A stretch of 64,000 bases of DNA from Natrinema sp. DC36 (GTDB taxonomy: Archaea; Halobacteriota; Halobacteria; Halobacteriales; Natrialbaceae), in the NCBI RefSeq assembly GCF_020405225.1, contig NZ_CP084472.1, positions 1,426,001 to 1,490,000 of the forward strand. Direction: 5' to 3'. Position 1 is the stretch's first letter; each line of letters begins with the position of its first letter. Below are positions 52,111-61,094 of the stretch, in pieces. A program made the position numbers and the translations under genes. Below the pieces are notes generated by a model, which searched no databases, had not been told where the DNA came from, and saw only the letters and a list, made by a program, of their open reading frames with translations.

Positions 52111-52263
52111 CCTCGGGCGAGGGGGAACGCTGCCGCGCGGCGTGGACTCCATCTCGGGTCGACTATCGGCGTTCGTCGGCGAATATGTTCGCACGGCGCG
52201 GGCTCGGACGAACGATTGACCGAGAAAGGACGACTTATACGGGTTCCGAGTCAAGGGACGGGC

Positions 52264-53991
52264 ATGAGCAGCGACGATCGGTTCGACTACGGGAAAGACG
52301 AGCAGTTGCGGAGTCGGGAAGTGACGGAGGGACCGGACAAGGCCCCACACCGCGCGATGTTCCGGGCCATGGGGTTCGACGACGAGGACTTCGGCGCGCC
52401 GATGATCGGCGTCCCGAATCCGGCGGCCGACATCACGCCGTGTAACGTCCACCTGGACGACGTCGCCGGTGCGGCGCTCGAGGGCGTCGACGAGGCCGGC
52501 GGGATGCCCATCGAGTTCGGGACGATCACCATCTCCGACGCCATCTCGATGGGGACCGAGGGGATGAAGGCATCCCTGATCTCCCGGGAACTCATCGCCG
52601 ACTCCGTCGAACTCGTCTCCTTCGGCGAGCGCATGGACGGGCTGGTCACCATCGGCGGCTGTGACAAGAACATGCCCGGAATGATGATGGCCTCGATCCG
52701 GACGGATCTGCCCTCCGTCTTCCTGTACGGCGGCTCTATCATGCCCGGCGAGCACGAGGGCCGAGAGATCACCGTCCAGAACCTCTTCGAGGGCGTCGGT
52801 GCCGTGGCGGACGGCGAGATGGAAAGCGAGGAACTCGACGAGATGGAGCGCAACGCCTGTCCCGGCGCCGGCTCCTGTGGCGGGATGTTCACCGCCAACA
52901 CGATGGCCTCAATCTCCGAGGCGATCGGGTTCGCGCCGCTGGGTAGTGCCGGTCCGCTCGCCGAGGACGACGCGCGCTACGAGGTCGCCCGCGAGGCCGG
53001 CGAACTCGCCGTCGAAGTCGTCGACGCACAGCGCAAACCCTCCGACTTCCTCAGCAAGGAGTCGTTCGAAAACGCTATCGCGCTGCAGGTCGCCATCGGC
53101 GGCTCGACCAACGCCGTCCTCCACCTGCTGGCGATGGCCGCCGAAGCCGGCGTCGACCTCTCCATCGAGGAATTCGACGAGGTTAGCCGGCGGACACCGA
53201 AGATCGCAAACCTACAGCCCGGCGGCACGCGGGTCATGCAGGACCTCCACGAGGTCGGCGGCATCCCGGTCGTCCTGAACGCTCTCTACGAGGCGGACCT
53301 GCTCCACGGCGACGCGCTGACGGTCACGGGGAACACGATCGGCGAGGAACTCGAGCGGATCGACCCGCCGGCGATCGAGGACCTCGACGCCGACTTCCTC
53401 TACACCGTCGACGAGCCGAAGAACGAGCAGGGTGCCATTCGGATCCTGACGGGGAACCTCGCGCCCGGCGGCTCGGTCCTCAAGGTCACCGGCGACGACG
53501 AACTCCACCACGAGGGACCGGTCCGCGTCTTCGAGGACGAGGAAAACGCCATGGCGTACGTCCAGGAGGGACGCGTCGAGAGCGGCGACGTGATCGTCAT
53601 CCGCAACGAGGGGCCACAGGGCGGGCCCGGCATGCGCGAGATGCTGGGCGTCACGAGCGCGGTCGCCGGTCAGGGCCACGCCGAAGACGTCGCGCTCATC
53701 ACCGACGGTCGCTTCTCCGGCGCGACGCGCGGATTCTCGATCGGCCACGTCGCCCCCGAAGCGTTCGCCGGCGGCCCCATCGGTCTCATCGAGGACGGCG
53801 ACGTGATCACCATCGACATCGCGGATCGCACCCTCGCGGTCGACGTCAGCGACGAGGAACTCGAGGCGCGCCGCGAGGAGTGGGAGCAGCCCGAACCCAA
53901 CTACGAGACCGGCGTCCTGGCGAAGTTCGGCCGTGACTTCGGGTCGGCCGCCAACGGTGCCGTGACCAACCCCGGCGTCAAAGAGGACTGA
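52264..53991 (+). CDS. ilvD: Dihydroxy-acid dehydratase
   Basis: 575 residues from ATG 52264 (an in-frame ATG at 52216 is unlikely). Catalyses the fourth step of valine, isoleucine and leucine synthesis, dehydrating 2,3-dihydroxy acids. The Fe-S ligands and metal-site motifs are clear: the CDKNMPG stretch (about 137-143), CPGAGSCGGMFTANTM (about 199-214), and the C-terminal DGRFSGATRGFSIGHVAPEA (about 482-501). The N-terminal MSSDDRFDYGKDEQLRSREVT is a haloarchaeal extension. It works with the citramalate synthase at 21673. Confidence 0.96.
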   Translation: MSSDDRFDYGKDEQLRSREVTEGPDKAPHRAMFRAMGFDDEDFGAPMIGVPNPAADITPCNVHLDDVAGAALEGVDEAGGMPIEFGTITISDAISMGTEGMKASLISRELIADSVELVSFGERMDGLVTIGGCDKNMPGMMMASIRTDLPSVFLYGGSIMPGEHEGREITVQNLFEGVGAVADGEMESEELDEMERNACPGAGSCGGMFTANTMASISEAIGFAPLGSAGPLAEDDARYEVAREAGELAVEVVDAQRKPSDFLSKESFENAIALQVAIGGSTNAVLHLLAMAAEAGVDLSIEEFDEVSRRTPKIANLQPGGTRVMQDLHEVGGIPVVLNALYEADLLHGDALTVTGNTIGEELERIDPPAIEDLDADFLYTVDEPKNEQGAIRILTGNLAPGGSVLKVTGDDELHHEGPVRVFEDEENAMAYVQEGRVESGDVIVIRNEGPQGGPGMREMLGVTSAVAGQGHAEDVALITDGRFSGATRGFSIGHVAPEAFAGGPIGLIEDGDVITIDIADRTLAVDVSDEELEARREEWEQPEPNYETGVLAKFGRDFGSAANGAVTNPGVKED

Positions 53992-54118
53992 TCGGGGGAC
54001 GTGCCCGGCCGGCCGCATCGGCTCACCCGCCCGGGTGACGGGTTCGCGACACCACTCCCTTCGCTTTCCTGCACGAGTCTTTCCCGCCTTTGTGATCGAT
54101 TACCAGCTAGACCGACTA

Positions 54119-54274
54119 ATGAGTAAGTACTGTCTCGAGTGCGACTGGCAGATCAGCACCGCCGACGGCTACACGGAAGCGGAGGTCTCGGAAAAGGCGA
54201 TCGAACACTTCGTGGAGACGGGACACACGGTCGATTCGCTCCGTCTCCCGCCGCCGATCATCCTCGAAAACTGA
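54119..54274 (+). CDS. Small single zinc-finger protein (51 aa)
   Basis: 51 residues from ATG 54119: KYCLECDWQIS (C4, C7) and EHFVETGHTVDS (two His about 14 residues later), a single C2H2-like finger, then a short Pro-rich end. Many such proteins exist in haloarchaea. It stands 127 bp after ilvD on the same strand; the longer open frame to 54035 is less likely because the finger starts at 4 residues from this ATG. Function unknown. Confidence 0.75.
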   Translation: MSKYCLECDWQISTADGYTEAEVSEKAIEHFVETGHTVDSLRLPPPIILEN

Positions 54275-54352
54275 ACGGGATCGGCGCACAGGCGGCGACT
54301 CGAGACGGCCGTCCCCGTTCGATCGGACGACCGATTCCGCTCGAGCGACCGC

Positions 54353-54784
54353 TTACGTGCGTCGTTCGAGAATCCGATCGATGATCAGCCGAGTCGAGAG
54401 CAGTTGCTCGTCGTCGTTCGGTTCCAGCGCACTCGCCCGGCGGACCGAACAGTCGATCCCGCGGCGCTCGAGTTCGGCCGCGATGGCCTCGTCGTCGTGG
54501 TGCTGGTCGTGGCCGAGCGCGATCACGTCGGGATCGATCTCCTCGATCGGGACGAAGATGTCCTCCTCGTGGCCGAGTATCGCTTCGTCGACGGCCTCGA
54601 GCGCACCGACGACGTCACGCCGTTGCGTCGCGGGGCAGATCGGCGCCTCCTTGTGATCGACGTTCGTCTTGCGGGCGACGATGACGTACAGCTCGTCGCC
54701 CATCTCGGCGGCCGCCTCGAGATAGTGGACGTGGCCGGGATGGAGGATGTCGAACGTTCCCTGGGCGATGACCGTCCGCGTCAT
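54353..54784 (-). CDS. ribL: Archaeal FAD synthetase (RibL-type cytidylyltransferase-like)
   Basis: 143 residues. The nucleotidyltransferase signature is [24 protein letters not shown] (about 9-32) with the HxGH motif, and the second conserved region is ISTRL-like [12 protein letters not shown] at the end. It adenylylates FMN to FAD. The size and the Cys pattern fit the archaeal RibL group, which differs from bacterial RibF. It lies 100 bp after the JAMM protease gene on the same strand; I recall the same neighbour in Haloferax. Confidence 0.92.
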   Translation of the reverse strand: MTRTVIAQGTFDILHPGHVHYLEAAAEMGDELYVIVARKTNVDHKEAPICPATQRRDVVGALEAVDEAILGHEEDIFVPIEEIDPDVIALGHDQHHDDEAIAAELERRGIDCSVRRASALEPNDDEQLLSTRLIIDRILERRT

Positions 54785-54884
54785 CGGTCCAGCGCCCCCC
54801 GTTCGGCGGCGGACGCCTTCCGTGTCGATCCCGTCGTAATCGGTGCGGTAGTCACTGATTGCATCGTCTCGAGTATAGCGAGTC

Positions 54885-55382
54885 TCATCGTCGAAGTTCC
54901 TCGTCGATATCCGCCTGCGTGAAATCGAAGAAGTCCTCGGTCTCGGGGAGGTCGACGTCGATCACCGTGAGCTGCGTCGGCTTGCCCTGTGAGTCGAACG
55001 CCTTCCAGTCCGTTCGGCGGTAGGGCGCCCCGATGATGACGTGGACGCTCCCGCGACCGAACGTGTCCAGATCCGCGTTGCTCGGGCTGATCACGCCGTT
55101 CGGGTGGGAGTGGATGCTCCCCAGCGCCTTCACGTCATTGGGGATCTGGCTCGTCTTGACGGTCGCACTGACGCTGTTGGACTCGGTGCCGGGCACCACG
55201 AGGATATCCGTGATGACCAGGCCTTCCCGGTCCAGATCCAGACGCTCGGCCTCGGTCCCCCGGAGAAACCCCATATACTCGTTCGGGTGGGACGCCTCCG
55301 AGGACTCGAGGGCGAACTCGAGGGTCTCCTCGGCGATACCGAGAATCTCGCTCGAGCGGAACAGCGCGTCGAACAGCCCCAT
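54885..55382 (-). CDS. JAMM/MPN metalloprotease, desampylase-like (HvJAMM2 type)
   Basis: 165 residues from ATG 55382. The JAMM motif is complete: Glu in PNEYMGFL (about 33-40) and [20 protein letters not shown] (about 88-107), the H-x-H-P-x6-S-x2-D zinc site. Haloarchaeal JAMM proteins remove ubiquitin-like SAMP modifiers from targets; HvJAMM1 is proven, and by position next to ribL this gene matches HvJAMM2 as I recall it. Its exact substrate is unproven. It is soluble, without a signal peptide. Expect co-transcription with ribL. Confidence 0.88.
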   Translation of the reverse strand: MGLFDALFRSSEILGIAEETLEFALESSEASHPNEYMGFLRGTEAERLDLDREGLVITDILVVPGTESNSVSATVKTSQIPNDVKALGSIHSHPNGVISPSNADLDTFGRGSVHVIIGAPYRRTDWKAFDSQGKPTQLTVIDVDLPETEDFFDFTQADIDEELRR

Positions 55383-55647
55383 ACACCCACCTGCGGCCTT
55401 GCGGTTGCTAAACGTTCCGATGCACCGGTTCGCCTCGAGCCTCCAGTACACCCCCATTCGCCGGCCGAAATCGCATCTATCGGAATGCGGCCGTCGATCT
55501 CGGCTCGCATGACGACCGCACCGCCCTCGTTCTCACAGATCGCTGCACTCCCCACGTCGTCGGAGCCGTCGCGCTCGGTTACCGACTCGAGTCGACATCC
55601 CTTCTTGACAAGGGTTATACGCGACCACCCCCAAACTGCGACTCAAG

Positions 55648-57552
55648 ATGACGCGTGACTCCGCCGGGGAACCCGGCGCAGACGACGGGGATTCCGTCGT
55701 TTACGATCTCGCTCCCGATTGTACCGCCGAAGACGTTGAGACCGGCCGCTCCTATCTCGCCGAGATCAACGGTATCGTCGACTACGGCGTCTTCGTCGAT
55801 CTCTCTGACTCAGTCTCCGGACTCGTCCACGAATCGGTTCTCGAGGGCACCTACGGCGTCGGCGATGAACTCGTCGTTACCCTCGAAAGCGTCCGCGAGA
55901 ACGGTGACCTCGCCTTCGAGCCGGCCGACATCGACGACTACGCTCTCGAGACGGTCTCTCACGACTACTCCCTGACCGGAACCGACCGTCTCGAGGCGAC
56001 CGTGGGCGAACAGATCCACCTCGAGGGCGTGGTGACGCAGGTCAAACAGACCGGCGGACCGACGATTTTCCACGTCGCCGACGAGAACGGCGTCGTTCCC
56101 TGCGCCGCCTTCGAGGAGGCCGGCGTCCGCGCCTATCCCACCATCGAAGTCGGCGACGTCGTCCGCGTAACGGGAACGCCGGAACACCGCGACGGCTCGG
56201 TCCAGATCGAGGTCGACGGCCTCTCGAAACTCGAGGGCGAGGACGCCGCCGAGGCTCGCGACCGCCTCGAGGTCGCCCTCGAAACCCGCGCCGAACCCCA
56301 CGACGTCGAACCGCTGATCGACTGGCCGGCGTTCGAGAAACTCCGGCCCGACCTCGAGGAAGTCGCCCGGCTGCTCCGCCGGACGGTGCTCGAGGGGCGT
56401 CCGATCCGCGTGCGCCACCACGCCGACGGCGACGGGATGTGCGCCGCCGTCCCCGTCCAGATCGCGCTCCAGCGGTTCATCGCCGAGGTTCACGAGGACG
56501 AGAACGCGCCGCGCCACCTCATCAAGCGCCTCCCCGCGAAGGCTCCCTTCTACGAGATGGAAGACGCCACGCGGGACCTGAACTTCGCGCTCGAGGACCG
56601 CGAGAAACACGGCCAGCAACTGCCGCTTCTCCTCATGCTGGACAACGGCTCGACGGCCGAGGACGTCCCGGCCTACGAGACGCTTGCCCACTACGACATC
56701 CCGATCGTCACGGTCGACCACCACCACCCCGATCCGGACGCGGTCGAGGACCTGCTCGACGCCCACGTCAATCCGTACCTCCACGACGAGGACTATCGGA
56801 TCACGACGGGAATGCTCTGCGTCGAACTCGCGCGGATGATCTACCCGGACCTGGGCGACGAACTCCGCCACGTCCCCGCCGTCGCCGGCCTCTCCGACCG
56901 ATCGAAGGCCGACGCGATGGACGACTACATCGAGCTTGCCGGCGAGGAAGGCTACGACGAGGACCGCCTCCAGGACGTCAGCGAGGCACTCGACTACGCC
57001 GCCTTCTGGCTGCGCTACAACTCCGGCGACCAGCTGATCCAGAACCTGCTACAGGTCGACAGCGACGACGAACAGCGTCACCGCGACCTCGTCGATTTCT
57101 TCGCCGACCGCGGCCGCGAGGAAGTCGACGAACAACTCGACGCCGCGATGCCCCATCTCGAGCACGAAACGCTCGCGAACGGAGCCCACCTCTACCGGAT
57201 CGACGTCGAGAACTACGCCCACCGCTTTACCTACCCTGCACCGGGGAAGACCACGGGCGAGATCCACGACCGCAAGATCGAGGAGACCGGCGACCCGGTC
57301 ATTACGGTCGGCTACGGCCCGGACTTCGCCGTCCTGCGCTCCGATGGGGTTCGACTGGACATTCCGAACATGGTCTCCGAACTCGAGGCCGAAATCGCGG
57401 GCGGCGGCGTCTCCGGCGGCGGCCACCTCGTCGTCGGCTCGATCAAGTTCGTCACCGGGAAGCGCGAGGAAGTGATCGACGCTCTGGTCGAGAAGATGGC
57501 CGAGGCCGACATCGACGAAGCGCTCTCGAGTGCGGCCCCGATCGACGACTGA
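55648..57552 (+). CDS. RecJ-like DHH phosphoesterase with S1 and OB-fold domains
   Basis: 634 residues. Layout: an S1-like domain (about 28-85; YLAEINGIVDYGVFVDLSDSVSGLVHESVL), an OB-fold (about 125-185; VTQVKQTGGPTIFHVADENG), then the DHH domain. The DHH active site is RHHADGDGMCAAV (about 254-266) and TVDHHHPDPDAV (about 353-364); the DHHA1 part with RIDVENYAHRFTYPAPGKTTGE follows, ending in GGVSGGGHLVVGSIKF. RecJ homologues in archaea join GINS and replication or act as 5'-3' exonucleases. This gene has the S1-OB-DHH arrangement of one of several haloarchaeal RecJ paralogues; strand preference is unknown. Divergent from the JAMM gene. Confidence 0.9.
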   Translation: MTRDSAGEPGADDGDSVVYDLAPDCTAEDVETGRSYLAEINGIVDYGVFVDLSDSVSGLVHESVLEGTYGVGDELVVTLESVRENGDLAFEPADIDDYALETVSHDYSLTGTDRLEATVGEQIHLEGVVTQVKQTGGPTIFHVADENGVVPCAAFEEAGVRAYPTIEVGDVVRVTGTPEHRDGSVQIEVDGLSKLEGEDAAEARDRLEVALETRAEPHDVEPLIDWPAFEKLRPDLEEVARLLRRTVLEGRPIRVRHHADGDGMCAAVPVQIALQRFIAEVHEDENAPRHLIKRLPAKAPFYEMEDATRDLNFALEDREKHGQQLPLLLMLDNGSTAEDVPAYETLAHYDIPIVTVDHHHPDPDAVEDLLDAHVNPYLHDEDYRITTGMLCVELARMIYPDLGDELRHVPAVAGLSDRSKADAMDDYIELAGEEGYDEDRLQDVSEALDYAAFWLRYNSGDQLIQNLLQVDSDDEQRHRDLVDFFADRGREEVDEQLDAAMPHLEHETLANGAHLYRIDVENYAHRFTYPAPGKTTGEIHDRKIEETGDPVITVGYGPDFAVLRSDGVRLDIPNMVSELEAEIAGGGVSGGGHLVVGSIKFVTGKREEVIDALVEKMAEADIDEALSSAAPIDD

Positions 57553-57987
57553 CGAATCGCGATAGCAAGCGCCTGTATTCGGTCCAGTATAACTCGCGAT
57601 AAGCACAGGCGGAGACGTGTACACTCACCGCGAGCGAACCGAGTGAGCGAGCGGGCCGACGACCGACCCGTAGGGGAGGGTGGAGTGTTTTTAATCAACA
57701 TTTTGCTCTGCGCTCCCTCGCTAGCGCTCGGTCGCTCGGCAAAATGTTGGCATGTCTCCTGAACAGCTAGTTCGCTCGCAATTATGTCTGAAAAAGTAGA
57801 TGTCAATAGAGTCTCTCGAGATAGTCCAGTAGCTATTGGCGGTCCGCTCCATGTGAGGTTTATGTAGGCGCCGGTAGCAGAAATTCTGAAACTCGCCCTC
57901 ACGCGATTCGACACTTTCCGCTAATTGGCATGTATACCGGCGTTTCAGGCCTAACGTTGAAGGATACGTCGATGATAGCAATGCAGA
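57553..57987. other. AT-richer intergenic region with a hairpin, no gene seen
   Basis: A perfect 11-bp stem, CAACATTTTGC (57696-57706) with GCAAAATGTTG (57739-57749), encloses GCGCTCC/CTCGCTAGCGCTCGGTCGCTCG. Just before it is GTTTTTAAT. This resembles the subterminal hairpin of TnpB-type or MITE elements. From 57750 to about 58330 GC content falls. A minus-strand frame at 57721-57999 has atypical composition and is not supported as a gene. Confidence 0.6.
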
Positions 57988-59178
57988 ATGCTCCGACAAG
58001 AGACGAGGACTAACAACCGACGGGGGAACGAACGAGGCCGAAGCGCCAGCCAGCTGCGGAAGGGCTTACCTCTCGCAGCTGCGTTCATCGCGGGCTATCT
58101 GCTCCGGCGGCGACTCGACAATGCCGGGGAAGCTGAGAAGTCGGACATCGATCACGGCGGACTGGCCGAAATCGTGTCGCAGGTACGCCAAAGGAAAGCG
58201 TTTATTCGCAGTGAAGTAGCTGCTACTACGGTGCCAATCGACGGAATAGTGTCCACGGAAAGCACCCCGGACGAGTCAGAGGCAGACTCTTCCCAGGCCA
58301 TAAATCCAGCTGATGTTGGGATCGCCGACATTGAGCAGGCAATTACTTCCCTTTCCGCGCCGACAGCTCGTGGAATGCCGATGCTCGGCGTCGGTACCCA
58401 CTACCACGCGTCGTACGACGAGTGCCGCGAGAACGTCCGACAGGCGCTTCGGACGGGCTACCGCCACATCGACACGACCGTCCGGCGCGAAGCCTATCAC
58501 AACGAGTCCGCCGTCGGCGACGCCGTCGCCGCGGCCGAGGTCGACCGCGAGGACCTCTTCGTGGCAACGAAAGTCGACCCCGCCGACCTGGACGCCAGGC
58601 GCATCCGGATCAGCGTCGAGGAGAGTCTCGACCGACTCGGAATGGAGTACGTCGACATACTGTACCCCCGCTGGCCGACCGAGGAGTACGAGGCCGCCGA
58701 GACGCTGGCGGCCTTCGGGACCCTCCACGAAGAGGGACTCGTCGAACGGATCGGCGTGAGTAACTTCACCGTCGACCTCCTCGAGGAAGCCCTCGAGGTG
58801 TCCGAAAAACCGATCTTCGCCAACCAAGTCGAGATGCATCCCCTGTTCCCGCAGGAGGAACTCCAGGCGTTCTGTGCTCGAGACGACATCGACGTGGAGC
58901 TCGTCGCGTACTCGCCGCTCGCCCGCGGCGCCATCGAGGACGTAGACGAGATCCGAGAAGTGGCTGCCAAGCACGGGGCGAGCCCCGAACAGGTCAGTCT
59001 CGCGTGGCTCCGCGAGAAGGGGGTAAGCGCCGTTCCGAGGGCTACGAGCACGGCGCACCTCCGGGAGAACTGGCTCAGTCTCGGCGTGGACCTCGACGAC
59101 GAAGACGTGGCGACACTGGACGCCATCGAGGAGCGCCGACGCATCGTCGATCCCGCCGATGCGCCGTGGAACCGCTGA
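57988..59178 (+). CDS. Aldo/keto reductase with membrane-like N-terminal extension
   Basis: 396 residues. The AKR barrel is the C-terminal 270 residues: GVGTHYHASYDECRENVRQALRTGYRHIDTT (about 134-164), Tyr in EAYHNESAVG (about 168), Lys in FVATKVDP (about 190), GVSNF near 256, and a C-terminal NADPH-type WLREKGV..PRA. The catalytic His of the LIHWP motif is replaced: YVDILYPRWP (about 221-230). The first 125 residues are unrelated to AKRs and contain a short hydrophobic helix LPLAAAFIAGYLLRRR (about 27-42), like the one in 59418-59885. The gene's 5' third is AT-richer than its 3' part, so it may be a composite. Substrate unknown. Confidence 0.78.
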   Translation: MLRQETRTNNRRGNERGRSASQLRKGLPLAAAFIAGYLLRRRLDNAGEAEKSDIDHGGLAEIVSQVRQRKAFIRSEVAATTVPIDGIVSTESTPDESEADSSQAINPADVGIADIEQAITSLSAPTARGMPMLGVGTHYHASYDECRENVRQALRTGYRHIDTTVRREAYHNESAVGDAVAAAEVDREDLFVATKVDPADLDARRIRISVEESLDRLGMEYVDILYPRWPTEEYEAAETLAAFGTLHEEGLVERIGVSNFTVDLLEEALEVSEKPIFANQVEMHPLFPQEELQAFCARDDIDVELVAYSPLARGAIEDVDEIREVAAKHGASPEQVSLAWLREKGVSAVPRATSTAHLRENWLSLGVDLDDEDVATLDAIEERRRIVDPADAPWNR

Positions 59179-59417
59179 CGCGCGAAACAGCACTCGATAT
59201 CCAGTGTCGCTCGGAGGAGACACGATGTCTACCGCGATCACGCACCGCCGTCGTGCGATCGGCTGTGGATCGCCTCTCGATAGCGCCGACATTCGGCAGG
59301 ATTCCGTCGGATGTCGGTTGGCGTGAACGGACTGTCTCTCTTCTGGAAGCGTTCCCCTGCCCGCAAACGCCGGTAGAACTGTTTTTGACAGCGAGGTTCT
59401 AGGTACATCCGGACATA

Positions 59418-59885
59418 ATGAAACGCTCACTTCTCAGCGGCTCGCTCGGGTCCTCGGAGACCGACATAGACGAACAGGTTCAGGAGGCGGTGGTCGATAC
59501 GATCAGGGAATCGAACGACAAGACCGTCGAGATCAAGCCGGCGAACGAGTCGAGCGGTCGAAAGATGCTCCCGCTACTGGTGCTCATCGGCGGCGCGTTC
59601 GCGGCCGGCTACTGGCTCCGTAAGTCGCAGAAAGCGACACAGAAGCTCCAGAGCGTGGCGAGTGAGACCGCTGACCGGACCAAGCAGATGACCGAACAGG
59701 CCGCCGATACGATTCAAGAGGGCGGCGAGACGATGGCCGATCGCGTCGAGGAGGGGTCGCAGAAAGCCGGCGAGCAGGTCCAGCAGACGGGCGAGAGCGC
59801 GGCCGAAAAAACCGAACAGGCCGGCGAGAAGGCGGCCGAGAAAGCGGACGAGAGCGGCTCGGCCGGCAGTTCGTCAAGCAGTTAG
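59418..59885 (+). CDS. LEA/apolipoprotein-like membrane-anchored coiled-coil protein
   Basis: 155 residues. A charged start (MKRSLLSGS), one hydrophobic helix (LPLLVLIGGAFAAGYWLRKS, about 51-70) and then an 11-residue-period amphipathic repeat of A/E/K/Q (KQMTEQAADTIQEGGETMADRVEEGSQKAGEQVQQ.., about 85-140) with a Ser-rich tail. The pattern resembles late-embryogenesis and apolipoprotein-like helices. The core AGYWLRKS is like AGYLLRRR in the N-terminal extension of the upstream AKR, so the two are probably related parts of one module. Function unknown. Confidence 0.72.
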   Translation: MKRSLLSGSLGSSETDIDEQVQEAVVDTIRESNDKTVEIKPANESSGRKMLPLLVLIGGAFAAGYWLRKSQKATQKLQSVASETADRTKQMTEQAADTIQEGGETMADRVEEGSQKAGEQVQQTGESAAEKTEQAGEKAAEKADESGSAGSSSSS

Positions 59886-59995
59886 GATGACGGCGGGGAC
59901 GCATCGCTTGAATTCATATTTTTCATCGAGAGCCGATAGAACGTGAAAAGCGGGCGCTCGATCGTCGATTCGACTGCGACACTATGACAGCCAGA

Positions 59996-60124
59996 TCAGT
60001 CGGCACCGTGGCGCGGCATGTAGCCGCAGTCGTTACAGACAAGCGATTCGTACCGGGCCGCGAGCGTTCCTGAACAATCGGGGCACTGATAGTCAGTTTC
60101 GAGCGAACGTTGGGTTACTGCCAT
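59996..60124 (-). CDS. Small zinc-ribbon protein (42 aa)
   Basis: 42 residues: MAVTQRSLETDYQCPDCSGTLAARYES, then LVCNDCGYMPRHGAD. Two CxxC pairs make a compact zinc ribbon. Micro-proteins of this type are common in Haloferax and relatives, with a few shown to affect motility or biofilms. It is short, so presence rests on the two Cys pairs and a clean ATG at 60124. Nothing else is encoded from 59886 to 59995. Confidence 0.75.
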   Translation of the reverse strand: MAVTQRSLETDYQCPDCSGTLAARYESLVCNDCGYMPRHGAD

Positions 60125-60247
60125 ACTCGAGGCGAAGATCTGGACGAATATAAGCTCGCCTATTATGACGGTAGAACAATGCAGTGGTACTAGAACACGT
60201 ACTAGGATCGCTGGTGGGTCCGTACCTAGTGAGACGGCCGTGGACCG

Positions 60248-60571
60248 TCAGAACTGATAGCGGCGCTCGTCGTCCATCGAGGGATACTGATCCGCACCCG
60301 TCATCTCCTCGAACGTCATGCCCGAGAGGTACTCGTCGTAGGTCACGTCGTAGGCCGACCGCAGCTGGAAGTCGAGTTTACCGGTGTCGACGGTCGACTG
60401 AAAGAGCATGTGGATCGCCCGGCGGACCAGTTCGTCCGTCTCTTCGGGCTCTAAGGCGGTCTCGAGCAGTGCGAGTTCGTTGCGCGTTTCGCGATCGAGC
60501 GAGACGGTGAGGTCGTCGCCGATATCCGTATAGGAGTCCGTGACTTCGTCGGTGAGGTCGTCGAGGCTCAT
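60248..60571 (-). CDS. Conserved haloarchaeal hypothetical (107 aa), MetJ/Arc-like or regulatory
   Basis: 107 residues from ATG 60571 (the longer frame from 60655 is part of the preceding gene's end). Content is helical: MSLDDLTDEVTDSYTDIGDDLTVSLDRETRNELALLETALEPEETDELVRRAIHMLFQ reads like a ribbon-helix-helix with a long linker; DVTYDEYLSGMTFEEMTG follows. This suggests a regulator, but I do not recognise the family. It follows the 89-aa zinc protein on the same strand after 84 bp. Confidence 0.7.
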   Translation of the reverse strand: MSLDDLTDEVTDSYTDIGDDLTVSLDRETRNELALLETALEPEETDELVRRAIHMLFQSTVDTGKLDFQLRSAYDVTYDEYLSGMTFEEMTGADQYPSMDDERRYQF

Positions 60572-60655
60572 ACGGGAGGGGACTCGAGCGCGTCGGATAG
60601 ACCTTTCGTGGTCGCTTCGACTCGGAAACTGGCACTCCGAATCCGCTCCGTTCAC

Positions 60656-60925
60656 TCAGCGGACGGCTCCGCAGTGGTCACAGGCGTCAGCGTCGGCATC
60701 GATTCGCGCACCGCAATCGACGCAGTTCGTCCGCTCGAGATGGGCGCCATCGTCGTACCCGGGAGCGGCACGCAGAGAGACCGCGATCCCGATCACGATG
60801 AGCGACCCACCGACGATCACCCATCCGGCGGGGCCGATCGCCAGAAAGAACAGGACGACGAACGGAACGACGATCACTGCGAACCCGACACCGATCAGTG
60901 TGGGGCCGAGCGACTCCGAATTCAT
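60656..60925 (-). CDS. Membrane protein with C-terminal zinc ribbon (89 aa)
   Basis: 89 residues: two hydrophobic helices (GVGFAVIVVPFVVLFFLAI, about 12-30; GWVIVGGSLIVIGIAVSL, about 34-51), then a charged loop and the zinc ribbon CVDCGARIDADADACDHCG (about 68-86). Such zinc-ribbon membrane proteins are common in haloarchaea with unknown roles. It precedes the 107-aa gene on the minus strand and is divergent from MutY. Confidence 0.8.
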   Translation of the reverse strand: MNSESLGPTLIGVGFAVIVVPFVVLFFLAIGPAGWVIVGGSLIVIGIAVSLRAAPGYDDGAHLERTNCVDCGARIDADADACDHCGAVR

Positions 60926-61094
60926 GATTGCGAACTATCGTCTCTCCGGAGAAAAATATGCGGGTAATTTCGGCTTTGCCTCTCGTCGATACTCCATCGC
61001 TTCCCGCGACCGTCGACTGTGACTGGTTGTGGATCCGTCGAGAGCGTCGGTGAATTGCGACACTGACTTACAGCCAACAGTATAACCCCCGTCG

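Noticed and set aside
57721-57999. 92-residue minus-strand frame in the AT-richer patch
   Set aside because: It overlaps the hairpin and the AKR start, and its composition does not match neighbouring genes.
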